Virus record (IMG/VR): IMGVR_UViG_3300029787_000126
Location: 1-39,406 of that record
Strand: one strand, 5' to 3'
DNA from: a virus
Length of the DNA: 39,406 nt
In this document: in pieces, positions 33,141 to 39,404 of the stretch
Numbering within the stretch: position 1 is the stretch's first letter
Layout of the letters: every line of letters starts with the position of its first letter
Notes under the pieces: generated by a model
Seen by the model: only the letters and a program-made list of their open reading frames with translations
Databases searched by the model: none
Told to the model about the DNA's origin: nothing
Program-made: the position numbers and the translations under genes

Positions 33141-33587
33141 ATGGCTAAAGTCGAATTGTCATACGCGGAAGTTTTTCAGGGCGCCATGATCGGCGTGATG
33201 CGGTTGCTGAGAAGGAATAAAGCGAAGCGTTCAGAACTGCGAAATACACCCCCAACAGGCACCTGGGAGCGATCAATTGAAGGGGCCATCAGTGAAATGG
33301 CGCTGGCGAAACATCTAAACGTATTTCTTGCGGACCATACAAACAGGGAAATACCCGATGTTGGCGACGTGGATTGCCGCGCAACCAGCCATAAAAACGG
33401 CAGTTTAATTGTGCATCCCTACGATGCAGATGACCGATTGTTTTATTTGTTAGTGGGGATGCACGGCCAATATGAAATTAAAGGCTGGATTAAGGGGGCC
33501 GACGCCAAACAGGACAAGTGGTGGAAAGACCCTGTGGGTGGGCGTCCGGCCTACTTTGTGCCCCAGGAGGAACTGAACGATGGCTAA
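33141..33587 (+). CDS. Conserved phage protein, nuclease-fold-like
   Basis: 148 residues, ATG at 33141. EGAISEMALAKHLNVFLADH, DVGDVDCRATSHKNGSLIVH and RLFYLLVG...YEIKGWIKGAD...AYFVPQEEL recur together in phage proteins I know only as hypotheticals. The E and D-x(n)-D-C-R arrangement is reminiscent of a PD-(D/E)XK nuclease core with an altered catalytic segment, so activity is uncertain. It overlaps the next gene by 8 bases. Confidence 0.68.
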   Translation: MAKVELSYAEVFQGAMIGVMRLLRRNKAKRSELRNTPPTGTWERSIEGAISEMALAKHLNVFLADHTNREIPDVGDVDCRATSHKNGSLIVHPYDADDRLFYLLVGMHGQYEIKGWIKGADAKQDKWWKDPVGGRPAYFVPQEELNDG

Positions 33588-34317
33588 ATTTCCTCACCTA
33601 CCCCTTTGGACCGACGCCTACATGGCCGACACGTTGCACCTGACGCATGAGGAGCATGGTCTGTATTTGATGCTTTTGATGACGATCTGGCGGTCGCCAG
33701 ACTGCAAAATTCCGAACGATTTTGAGTGGGTAAAAAGGCGTCTTCGGGCCACCGATGATCAGATGGAAAACCTGGTCAGAAATCTGCTGGATGAGTTCTT
33801 CACAACGACGGGAAATCATATCACACAAAAGCGATTAAAAGAAGAATATGAGTATGTGAAGAAAAAATCGAAAAAGAATAGCGTTTCCGCTAAGTCACGG
33901 TGGCAAAAGGAAAAAGTAGTATGCGAACGCAATGCTCCTACACCTATACCTATACCTAGTATAAGAGATACTAACGTATCTCTTTCGCTCAAAGCAGATA
34001 ATCTGTTTGAGCAATGGTATGAAACCTGGCCCCGAAAAGTCGGCAAAGGTGGAGCCCGAAAGGCGTTCAAAACCGCCCTCAAAAAAACCGATTTTGAAAC
34101 CCTCTGCCAGGGCCGTGATCGATTTATCCAGGCGGCTATCGGTCAGGACAAAAATTACATTCCCTACCCGTCAACATGGTTGAACCAGGAGCGATGGTCT
34201 GATGACACAACAGCAATTAATCCAACGCCAGCAATCCCGATCCGTAGTGGAAACGGAACACAATCTGCAAGCATCGCTGCCGCCGTCAGTGGTTTCGTCG
34301 CTAGACGCAGTGGTTGA
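33580..34317 (+). CDS. DUF1376 (YdaU-type) replication-associated protein
   Basis: 245 residues; ATG at 33580 with GAGGAACTG upstream. Residues 5-75 (FPHLPLWTDAYMADTLHLTH, then EEHGLYLMLLMTIWRSPDCK) are the DUF1376 domain, found at the position of replication initiators in many phages. A basic linker (KKKSKKNSVSAKSRWQKEK) follows, then a second helical region (LFEQWYETWPRKVGKGGARK, YIPYPSTWLNQERW) common in phage replication proteins. The last 38 residues overlap the next gene in another frame. Confidence 0.82.
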   Translation: MAKFPHLPLWTDAYMADTLHLTHEEHGLYLMLLMTIWRSPDCKIPNDFEWVKRRLRATDDQMENLVRNLLDEFFTTTGNHITQKRLKEEYEYVKKKSKKNSVSAKSRWQKEKVVCERNAPTPIPIPSIRDTNVSLSLKADNLFEQWYETWPRKVGKGGARKAFKTALKKTDFETLCQGRDRFIQAAIGQDKNYIPYPSTWLNQERWSDDTTAINPTPAIPIRSGNGTQSASIAAAVSGFVARRSG

Positions 34318-34726
34318 CAGGGATTTTAACGTGGTAGCTTACACCATCGACGGCCCCTGCCCCGTTGATGACCTTACGGCCGCTATTGCAGCCATCGATG
34401 CTGCCAGCCAGCCGATGCCAGCCAAGGCGTTGGGAATGCTGATTGCCGAAGTATTCAGCCTGACAAAGCGCAAGAAGGACGATCAGATCACGCTGGACCT
34501 GGCTGTTGAGGCTTACGGCTCACGCCTGGAGCAATACCCAGCGGACATCGTCCATGAGGTACTCAGCAAGTGGCCCGATCAATCCATGTGGTGGCCATCC
34601 TGGCATGAACTTAAAGAGGAAATCGATTGGCGTAATAATCGCGCCAAAATCAAGGCGGCGGTGGAGAAGAAGCTGACGCCGGACAGAACGCAATCCGTTA
34701 TTAATCAGGCAATTAGGAAGGGTTAG
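34202..34726 (+). CDS. Putative replication accessory (helicase-loader-like) protein
   Basis: 174 residues from the ATG at 34202, which overlaps the previous gene by 116 bases. An in-frame GTG at 34331 with AGGGA upstream would give a 131-residue protein with no overlap and all of the conserved-looking part: MPAKALGMLIAEVFSLTKRK, YPADIVHEVLSKWPDQSMWW, PSWHELKEEIDWR. Position after DUF1376 suggests help in loading a host helicase. The family name is not certain; the start is ambiguous. Confidence 0.65.
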   Translation: MTQQQLIQRQQSRSVVETEHNLQASLPPSVVSSLDAVVDRDFNVVAYTIDGPCPVDDLTAAIAAIDAASQPMPAKALGMLIAEVFSLTKRKKDDQITLDLAVEAYGSRLEQYPADIVHEVLSKWPDQSMWWPSWHELKEEIDWRNNRAKIKAAVEKKLTPDRTQSVINQAIRKG

Positions 34727-34939
34727 ATGGCAAAAAAAATAGCAGTGAAAATTATTGCAGACACAGAAAGTGGAGAAGCCGAAGCCGTTATGGCTGATTG
34801 GTTCAAGGAAGAGGGAAAGTTGTTCAAAGCTGACATTCTTCAAGATGGATTAGGCGATTTGCAAGCGATGTACAGCGAAGCATTTGGAGAAATGAATACT
34901 GAATTTGAAGAAATACAAAAGGAAGGGCTAACAACATGA
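34727..34939 (+). CDS. Small acidic protein of unknown function
   Basis: 70 residues, ATG at 34727 right after the previous stop, with AGGAAGGG upstream. Begins MAKKIAVKIIADTESGEAEA; acidic C-terminal helix. It overlaps the ssDNA-binding gene by 4 bases (ATGA). No family recognised. Confidence 0.62.
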   Translation: MAKKIAVKIIADTESGEAEAVMADWFKEEGKLFKADILQDGLGDLQAMYSEAFGEMNTEFEEIQKEGLTT

Positions 34940-35271
34940 ATTTACAAGGGAAAATTATCCAAGTCATGGACGAACAATCGGGCGAATCAGCTAAAGGGCC
35001 GTGGCGTAAACAGGAATATGTTTTGGAAACCGACGGCCAGTATCCGAAGAAAATTTGCTTTATGGCCTGGAACGACAAAATTGACGAGTTTGCTATCAAG
35101 GAAGGCCACGTCGTTGAGGTTGGCATTGACCTGGAAAGCCGCGAGTACAACGGGCGATGGTATACCGACGTGAAAGCCTGGAAGGTGACAAAAGATGCGA
35201 CGGTTAGCCCGTTACCCGCTGGCAAGCCAGACAACATTGACGATGATCTTGGTGACGATATTCCGTTTTGA
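34936..35271 (+). CDS. OB-fold single-stranded DNA-binding protein (DUF3127-like)
   Basis: 111 residues. KIIQVMDEQSGESAKGPWRK, EYVLETDGQYPKKICFMAW and EVGIDLESREYNGRWYTDVK follow the pattern of short OB-fold proteins of the DUF3127 type. The end, NIDDDLGDDIPF, mimics the acidic tip of bacterial SSB (DDDIPF), which recruits host replication and repair proteins. It would protect single strands during replication and RecT-mediated annealing. Confidence 0.85.
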   Translation: MNLQGKIIQVMDEQSGESAKGPWRKQEYVLETDGQYPKKICFMAWNDKIDEFAIKEGHVVEVGIDLESREYNGRWYTDVKAWKVTKDATVSPLPAGKPDNIDDDLGDDIPF

Positions 35272-35747
35272 TGGTTCGGCGTAAGAAAAAGCTGAAGGCG
35301 CCACACAGCGATTTAGGGACGCCGGAAGCCAAAAGTCACGGCGATTATATCCTTGAGGAAACGATGATTGCTGGCATGAAACGTGCCCGCAATACCACTA
35401 TCGATCCTATTGAAACCCTGCGACGGCGGGACTTGATTGACGGCTCTCAATACCAAGCTGGCCAGCGATTTGCCGAAGTGTTCCGCAAGGCCATGCTGGC
35501 TGAAGTGTACGCCACGGTGAGATTTGGGCATATACCGGCCACGCAAAACATTGAAATGCTGGAAGTGGTCAGCAGGGCCAAGCGCGAGGTGCGATTAGCC
35601 CTCAAGCATTTAGGCTATCCGCTGGCGTCGCTGGCAGAACATTCAATCGGAAATTCCAACCCGATTAGTACCTGGAAAACAGGCAAAGCAACCGTCGAAA
35701 CACTACGTTTGGTGCTAGAAGGGCTAAAAAACTACTATAAAATGTAG
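35271..35747 (+). CDS. Hypothetical DNA-binding-like protein (possible DUF6456 relative)
   Basis: 158 residues from the ATG at 35271 (TGATG overlap). Basic start (MVRRKKKLKAP), then IDPIETLRRRDLIDGSQYQA with AGQRFAEVFRKAML, a pattern like the DUF6456 regulators of alphaproteobacteria and their phages. The match is partial. The C-terminus (WKTGKATVETLRLVLEGLKN) is helical. It ends the early rightward operon before two hairpins. Confidence 0.58.
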   Translation: MVRRKKKLKAPHSDLGTPEAKSHGDYILEETMIAGMKRARNTTIDPIETLRRRDLIDGSQYQAGQRFAEVFRKAMLAEVYATVRFGHIPATQNIEMLEVVSRAKREVRLALKHLGYPLASLAEHSIGNSNPISTWKTGKATVETLRLVLEGLKNYYKM

Positions 35748-35803
35748 CTGTCATTGGTTTACCCTGGTTTACAGCCTGATTCTAATTGGGTTACATTGAA
35801 TAT

Positions 35804-35820
35804 GGTGGGATTGTCCCGCC
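35804..35820 (+). terminator. Possible weak terminator hairpin
   Basis: GGTGGGA and TCCCGCC (one T.G wobble) around TTG, followed by AATGCCTTTGTTTT. A 7-bp stem with a broken T tract. Together with the next hairpin it forms a tandem termination region between the early rightward genes and the small terminase gene. Confidence 0.5.
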
Positions 35821-35844
35821 AATGCCTTTGTTTTGGTCTTTAAG

Positions 35845-35878
35845 GTGGCTGGCGTAAAACCCAGCCACTCCCCTTTTG
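35845..35878 (+). terminator. Intrinsic terminator before the small terminase gene
   Basis: GTGGCTGG (35845-35852) pairs perfectly with CCAGCCAC (35861-35868) around an 8-base loop, followed by TCCCCTTTTG. Strong stem, moderate T tract. It lies 11 bases before the small terminase ATG region, so it may instead attenuate terminase expression. Confidence 0.7.
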
Positions 35879-35889
35879 AGGTGTAGGCG

Positions 35890-36324
35890 ATGGGCCGTCC
35901 AACGAAACGCAATCAGAAATTAATCGATAAATTGCTGCTTGGGCTTGAGGCTGGGCGGTACGAAAATGAGTTGTGTGCAGAACTCGACGTGCATCCGACG
36001 AACGTCCGCATATGGAAACGCAAGGATCCAGAACTGCGTGAAATGGTAAACGAGGCGAGGCGCGACGGCATACTTGCCCGCCTGGAAGCCGACAAGCTGG
36101 CGCTTGAAGCGGCGATTAGCCGTGACGACATTTTGCGGGCGAAAGAGTGCTTGGCACATAGTCGCTGGGAAGCGGAGAAATTGCTTAAAGATTTTCAACC
36201 AATTCAGAAAAGCGAAGTTACACATAGCGGACCCATGATAATCGGTTGGGAAAACGAAACGCCAAACGCTGGCGAAAACGCAACCCAAGAAAAAGGAACT
36301 AGTGAACCGCGATTAGCCCACTAG
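35890..36324 (+). CDS. terS: Terminase small subunit
   Basis: 144 residues; ATG at 35890 with GAGGTG upstream. MGRPTKRNQKLIDKLLLGLE, then an HTH (YENELCAELDVHPTNVRIWK) and a long helix with AKECLAHSRWEAEKLLKDFQ are typical of phage small terminase proteins, which recognise the packaging site and load the large subunit. The tail is Asn-, Glu- and Thr-rich. It is separated from large terminase by about 5 kb around the closed circle: the inverted cassette at 36336-39389, the control region and three genes. Confidence 0.82.
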   Translation: MGRPTKRNQKLIDKLLLGLEAGRYENELCAELDVHPTNVRIWKRKDPELREMVNEARRDGILARLEADKLALEAAISRDDILRAKECLAHSRWEAEKLLKDFQPIQKSEVTHSGPMIIGWENETPNAGENATQEKGTSEPRLAH

Positions 36325-36335
36325 TCCAAATTTAT

Positions 36336-36536
36336 TCAGTTTTCGCGCTTTTTTTCGCGCAAAAGTAAACGCAAAGCGACGGCAACGGGGCTTTGAATAT
36401 CTTGTTCGCCGGTTTCCCAACGTCGCACGGTTCGCGGGTTTACGGGTTTGTGGCCAGGTTCTGACAAAGCATTGGCCAAGCCCCGAACAGTTAAGCCCAG
36501 GGCGTAGCGAATGCTTTTTAATTCATCGGGCGTCAT
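36336..36536 (-). CDS. Small helix-turn-helix regulator
   Basis: 66 residues; ATG at 36536 overlapping the upstream stop (ATGA). MTPDELKSIRYALGLTVRGL, then NPRTVRRWETGEQDIQSPVA is a compact Xre/YdaS-like DNA-binding fold common in proteobacterial phages. Its end faces the small terminase end with only 11 bases between, so transcripts converge. It may regulate the accessory cassette. Confidence 0.8.
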   Translation of the reverse strand: MTPDELKSIRYALGLTVRGLANALSEPGHKPVNPRTVRRWETGEQDIQSPVAVALRLLLREKKREN

Positions 36537-36790
36537 GGGAATTTATTAACGTGGTATGGGTGGCCACGCAAACCTTTACCTAGCTTGCCGTCTAAATATG
36601 CGGCGGCCATAATCACGCGGCGCCCCCATTGATCCGCTTCGCGCTTAGTTTTACAGATACAAATTTTACTATAAACATCGTTTTTAAAGTGATGTTTTGC
36701 GGATTGCCAACGAACAATGCCGTTTTTTAAACCATATTCCCAAATGTAATAGAGTTTAGCTGTTCGTTTTTCTACTTCTAAAATATACAT
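36533..36790 (-). CDS. Small phage protein of unknown function
   Basis: 85 residues from the ATG at 36790 (MYILEVEKRTAKLYYIWEYG); GAGAGG precedes it. Contains IVRWQSAKHHFKNDVYSKIC, with an alternating beta/helix look. A longer frame to 36880 covers the leader hairpin and has no ribosome site, so it was rejected. It is the first gene of a two-gene group ending with the HTH regulator. Confidence 0.68.
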   Translation of the reverse strand: MYILEVEKRTAKLYYIWEYGLKNGIVRWQSAKHHFKNDVYSKICICKTKREADQWGRRVIMAAAYLDGKLGKGLRGHPYHVNKFP

Positions 36791-36806
36791 AATTAACCTC
36801 TCACAT

Positions 36807-36820
36807 GGGCACCATTGCCC
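36807..36820 (-). promoter_or_regulatory. Leader hairpin, copy 3 (GGGCAATGGTGCCC on the minus strand)
   Basis: GGGCA pairs with UGCCC around AUGG. It is 17 bases upstream of the ATG at 36790, just before the ribosome site. The spacer upstream (36821-36891) can also form GGCGGG/CCCGCC (36834-36839 with 36857-36862) and other short stems, perhaps ending the preceding transcript. Confidence 0.6.
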
Positions 36821-36891
36821 TGCTAACACCAAAGGCGGGCAACCCGTACCCCAGGCCCCGCCAATGGCGATAAATCGCAATGTAAGCGCGT

Positions 36892-37626
36892 TTATGCGGC
36901 GACGGCGCTGGCCTTTTTCTTGCTGTTACCATGTGCTGGAAAGCCCACAATCACTTTGCGCGATTGCTTTTGACATAGTCCGCACGTTTTACAAGTTACG
37001 TCGTCGCGGTATGTTGCCGGACATACGGCGAATTTGTTTTTATTAGGCGTCGTTTCCGGCAATGTTTTTAGGCGTTCGCGATATTCGTTTATCGTTTCTT
37101 GCCAAACGCCTTTTTTACTTTGGCGCTCATATTCAATAGGTAAAACCGTGGCAACGGGACCGATGCCCAAATCCGTTAATTTGTCCGCATGATTTAAATT
37201 GTTAGCAGATAAATTAATTGTAAATCCTTTGGCGTTCGCTGATTTTATCGCCGCACGATTTAGCAGATTTTGCAAAACGTCATAATGTGAAAACGTAAAG
37301 CCCTTTTTTCCGCGATTTGCTTTAACAAGCGCCCTTAGTTTTTTAACGTCTATATGAATGCCGGTTCCAGGTAAATCGCCCGCCTGGTTATGGCGCCATA
37401 GGATATTGGCGGGCAATGCGGAAACCTGGTTAACGAAATCGGAAAACAAACCGCCGCGTTTGCCATTTGTTACTTCGTCCCAGCGCCCTTTTAACGGATA
37501 GCCCTCAGCATAACATCCGTTATTCTTGAATGGGCAAGAATCGGGGCATGTGTTACGATCACTTGTGGAAACGGGAATTTTGCCGGTCTTTTTGTTCTGG
37601 GATTTCGGGTTTAGATAGAAATACAT
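36892..37626 (-). CDS. Cysteine-rich conserved phage enzyme-like protein (DUF7227 type)
   Basis: 244 residues from the ATG at 37626 with GGGAG upstream. YFYLNPKSQNKKTGKIPVST, CPDSCPFKNNGCYAEG (C-x3-C-x5-C), LPANILWRHNQAGDLPGTGI, GFTFSHYDVLQN, GFTINLSANNLNHADKL and a final C-x2-C-x2-C (CKTCGLCQ) with VGFPAHG define a family I know from many phages as a hypothetical, sometimes compared to radical-SAM proteins. Two cysteine clusters suggest bound metal or Fe-S. Reaction and substrate are unknown. It overlaps the preceding gene as TAATG. Confidence 0.75.
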   Translation of the reverse strand: MYFYLNPKSQNKKTGKIPVSTSDRNTCPDSCPFKNNGCYAEGYPLKGRWDEVTNGKRGGLFSDFVNQVSALPANILWRHNQAGDLPGTGIHIDVKKLRALVKANRGKKGFTFSHYDVLQNLLNRAAIKSANAKGFTINLSANNLNHADKLTDLGIGPVATVLPIEYERQSKKGVWQETINEYRERLKTLPETTPNKNKFAVCPATYRDDVTCKTCGLCQKQSRKVIVGFPAHGNSKKKASAVAA

Positions 37627-37991
37627 TATTTGCACTCCCATAACTCGCGGCAAGCGCCGTTAACATCCATCGGATCATTAAAGAAATGCGCTGTCGCCGA
37701 ATCAGAACCCCAATATCCTTCGACAATGCCGGTATGAGTGTTCACCCAAATATTAGGGCCGCCGAACGCTACAAGAACGCGAGCGCCGATATATTCGCCT
37801 TGGCCGGTAACAATGTATTGGATGTCCAGGGCGTCGTTTAAGTAATCAAAACCCGAAAGCATTTCGGGAATATCGCAATCGCAATTTGGCGCGTCGTTTT
37901 CGCAAGCCCCACATTCGGGGCAGTAAGTATGAGCGACGCCCTTGTGTATGTCGTTCGCAATGGCGCGGACGTGTTCAATTAATTCTTGCAT
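37626..37991 (-). CDS. Zinc-site-containing hypothetical protein paired with the DUF7227-type gene
   Basis: 121 residues, ATG at 37991 with GGAG about 8 bases upstream. Residues 23-41 (YCPECGACENDAPNCDCDI) hold five cysteines arranged C-x2-C-x2-C-x6-C-x-C, probably a metal site. The C-terminal half (YIGARVLVAFGGPNIWVNTH, GYWGSDSATAHFF) looks like a small beta domain common in phage accessory proteins. Coupled to the next gene by a one-base overlap. Confidence 0.72.
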   Translation of the reverse strand: MQELIEHVRAIANDIHKGVAHTYCPECGACENDAPNCDCDIPEMLSGFDYLNDALDIQYIVTGQGEYIGARVLVAFGGPNIWVNTHTGIVEGYWGSDSATAHFFNDPMDVNGACRELWECK

Positions 37992-38011
37992 TATATTCTC
38001 CTATTTTAGGG

Positions 38012-38025
38012 GGGCACAATTGCCC
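38012..38025 (-). promoter_or_regulatory. Leader hairpin, copy 2 (GGGCAATTGTGCCC on the minus strand)
   Basis: Five-base-pair stem GGGCA/UGCCC with AUUG loop, 21 bases upstream of the ATG at 37991 and immediately before its ribosome site. The gap 38026-38112 also holds GCCGT/ACGGC (near 38088-38100) and GCGA/TCGC inverted repeats that may end the upstream transcript. Confidence 0.62.
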
Positions 38026-38112
38026 TACGCCAAAAGGCCCGCCACGCTCTCGCGCCGGACCTAAAGGGCGATTAAGTTTCGCGATTAGCCGTCAAACGGC
38101 ATTCGCCAGCAC

Positions 38113-38568
38113 TTAATAAACCTCAATTTTTATGGTATCGATCATAATGACGCCGCCCTGAGTGCGCGTCGCCTCACGTTTAGAAACATTAAAGGGCTTG
38201 TGAAAAAGAACTTGATTACAGCATCCCAGGCCTAAATTGATTGTGAGATTTGACGGCGGGATAACGAACCGCACGGGGAAAACGCCGATAGTTCCGCTGT
38301 CGACGCCATATTGAAAGTGGTCAGAACCCCAAAAACCACCGTCGCCGCCGGTGTCAAATAACGCGCATTTGTGATCATTTCCGGCGTAATCGGTTATCGT
38401 ATGAACGCCGTTAACATGGTCCGTGAAAAACGCGCACGATTTTAAAAGGGCGCTCCAAAAATCGTCGTCCTGTAAAAAGTAACAAGGATCCCCGATTAAA
38501 TATGCACCATCGGGAAGCAAGCTCTTTTTGTATGCTTCAGGGAATCGTAAATTTTTAGGAATATTCAT
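38113..38568 (-). CDS. Conserved phage protein (GDPCY...VDSGTIG type)
   Basis: 151 residues, ATG at 38568 with GGGG upstream. LPDGAYLIGDPCYFLQDDDF and GGDGGFWGSDHFQYGVDSGT followed by IGVFPV form a pattern I know from phage and bacterial hypotheticals that start with a GDPCY motif. Function not known. Last gene of the five-gene group of the leftward cassette. Confidence 0.68.
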   Translation of the reverse strand: MNIPKNLRFPEAYKKSLLPDGAYLIGDPCYFLQDDDFWSALLKSCAFFTDHVNGVHTITDYAGNDHKCALFDTGGDGGFWGSDHFQYGVDSGTIGVFPVRFVIPPSNLTINLGLGCCNQVLFHKPFNVSKREATRTQGGVIMIDTIKIEVY

Positions 38569-38570
38569 AA

Positions 38571-38687
38571 TTAAGCCCCTATTTTGTGAATTGTGAAAAA
38601 ACCGTTATGCAGGCCAACAATGAATTGAGAGCCGTATAACTTGCGACCGGCGGACAATGCCGCGTTGTATGATGAATAGCGAACCAT
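38571..38687 (-). CDS. 38-residue protein
   Basis: ATG at 38687, one base after the previous stop (TAG-C-ATG); stop two bases before the next ATG. Starts MVRYSSYNAALSAGRKLYGS and has ordinary protein-like composition. No family recognised. The exact fit between neighbouring genes with no other coding candidate is the main evidence. Confidence 0.55.
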   Translation of the reverse strand: MVRYSSYNAALSAGRKLYGSQFIVGLHNGFFTIHKIGA

Positions 38688-38688
38688 G

Positions 38689-39084
38689 CTAGATTCTCTC
38701 TGCTACGGCGTGAAACGCGCCCTTGTGGAAACTGACAATATTGGACCCCGTGAAAACGTCGCCATTGTTCCAATGAAAATCAGAAGATTTGAACGGGTTA
38801 TAATGAACCGTTGCGGCGTCGCTTATCGGCTCACAATGTAAACCGATAAACGTGCCCTCAATTTTAGCTATTACTTCCCGATGCCCTTTTGATTGAATGC
38901 GAACAGCGCCCTTTTCACTTGTTATCGGCGTTGCATTTGAAATTGAGCATTCTTTAATTTGATTATTGGCAACGGACCATCCCTTGCCTGGGATTTTGAT
39001 AGAAATTGCCCAAGCGCCGGTATTTAAATTGCGATGAACGCGGACCTTGTCGCCCGCGTTCACTTTGTATCGATTGATTTTCAT
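38689..39084 (-). CDS. Hypothetical phage protein with KVRVHRNLNTGAWAIS motif
   Basis: 131 residues from the ATG at 39084 (MKINRYKVNAGDKVRVHRNL). The N-terminal beta segment (HRNLNTGAWAISIKIPGKGW) followed by GAVRIQSKGHREVIAKIEG is a combination I have seen in phage accessory proteins of unknown role. The upstream frame extension to 39135 was rejected because it overlaps the tiny membrane protein gene. ATGA overlap with that gene. Confidence 0.7.
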   Translation of the reverse strand: MKINRYKVNAGDKVRVHRNLNTGAWAISIKIPGKGWSVANNQIKECSISNATPITSEKGAVRIQSKGHREVIAKIEGTFIGLHCEPISDAATVHYNPFKSSDFHWNNGDVFTGSNIVSFHKGAFHAVAERI

Positions 39085-39182
39085 GATAATGACGCCTTTA
39101 TTCCGAAATAGATGACAGCGCCAAAAGCGCCCCAAATGGCCAGGAATAAAAAGACCAGGTAAATTGTAATGAATATATCCAT
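39081..39182 (-). CDS. 33-residue membrane protein
   Basis: ATG at 39182 with GAGG about 11 bases upstream; stop overlaps the next ATG (ATGA). Almost the whole product is one transmembrane helix (MDIFITIYLVFLFLAIWGAF, then GAVIYFGIKASLS). Function unknown. The ribosome site, hydrophobic pattern and coupling make it likely real in spite of its size. Confidence 0.65.
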   Translation of the reverse strand: MDIFITIYLVFLFLAIWGAFGAVIYFGIKASLS

Positions 39183-39197
39183 TGTTCGGTTTTCCTC

Positions 39198-39389
39198 TTA
39201 AAAGTGAATTTCGACGAAATTGCCGGAAGCGATATCAAAAGCTTGGACATAAGCGCCAATATCGGGTTGACGAAAATCAACGTCGAAGCCCGCTAAACGC
39301 TTGCATTGTTCTTTTGCGTCATTGGTTGGGATAAGGTCGCAAGCCCAACGATAAAGAATGTCGCTTGCTGTATTAATTCGATTTTCCAT
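39198..39389 (-). CDS. First gene of the leftward accessory cassette, hypothetical
   Basis: 63 residues, ATG at 39389 (MENRINTASDILYRWACDLI), ending ...NFVEIHF. No family recognised. The start and first codons lie in the terminal repeat, so its control region is at 63-140 in this window. GGAAAC lies upstream as a weak ribosome site. Confidence 0.72.
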   Translation of the reverse strand: MENRINTASDILYRWACDLIPTNDAKEQCKRLAGFDVDFRQPDIGAYVQAFDIASGNFVEIHF

Positions 39390-39404
39390 TGTTTTGTTTC
39401 CTTA
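39328..39404. repeat. Right copy of 77-bp terminal direct repeat
   Basis: Identical to bases 1-77. The final two bases of the window (39405-39406, GT) do not match bases 78-79, so the window either has two erroneous end bases or a small variant at the junction. Confidence 0.95.

Noticed and set aside
36330-36364. Bidirectional terminator between small terminase and the HTH gene (GCGC/T-rich tract)
   Set aside because: The candidate stem is only four bases with mismatched flanks and lies mostly within the HTH coding sequence.
36864-37046. 60-residue rightward frame antisense to the DUF7227-type gene
   Set aside because: It overlaps a well supported cysteine-rich gene and has no ribosome site or motif.
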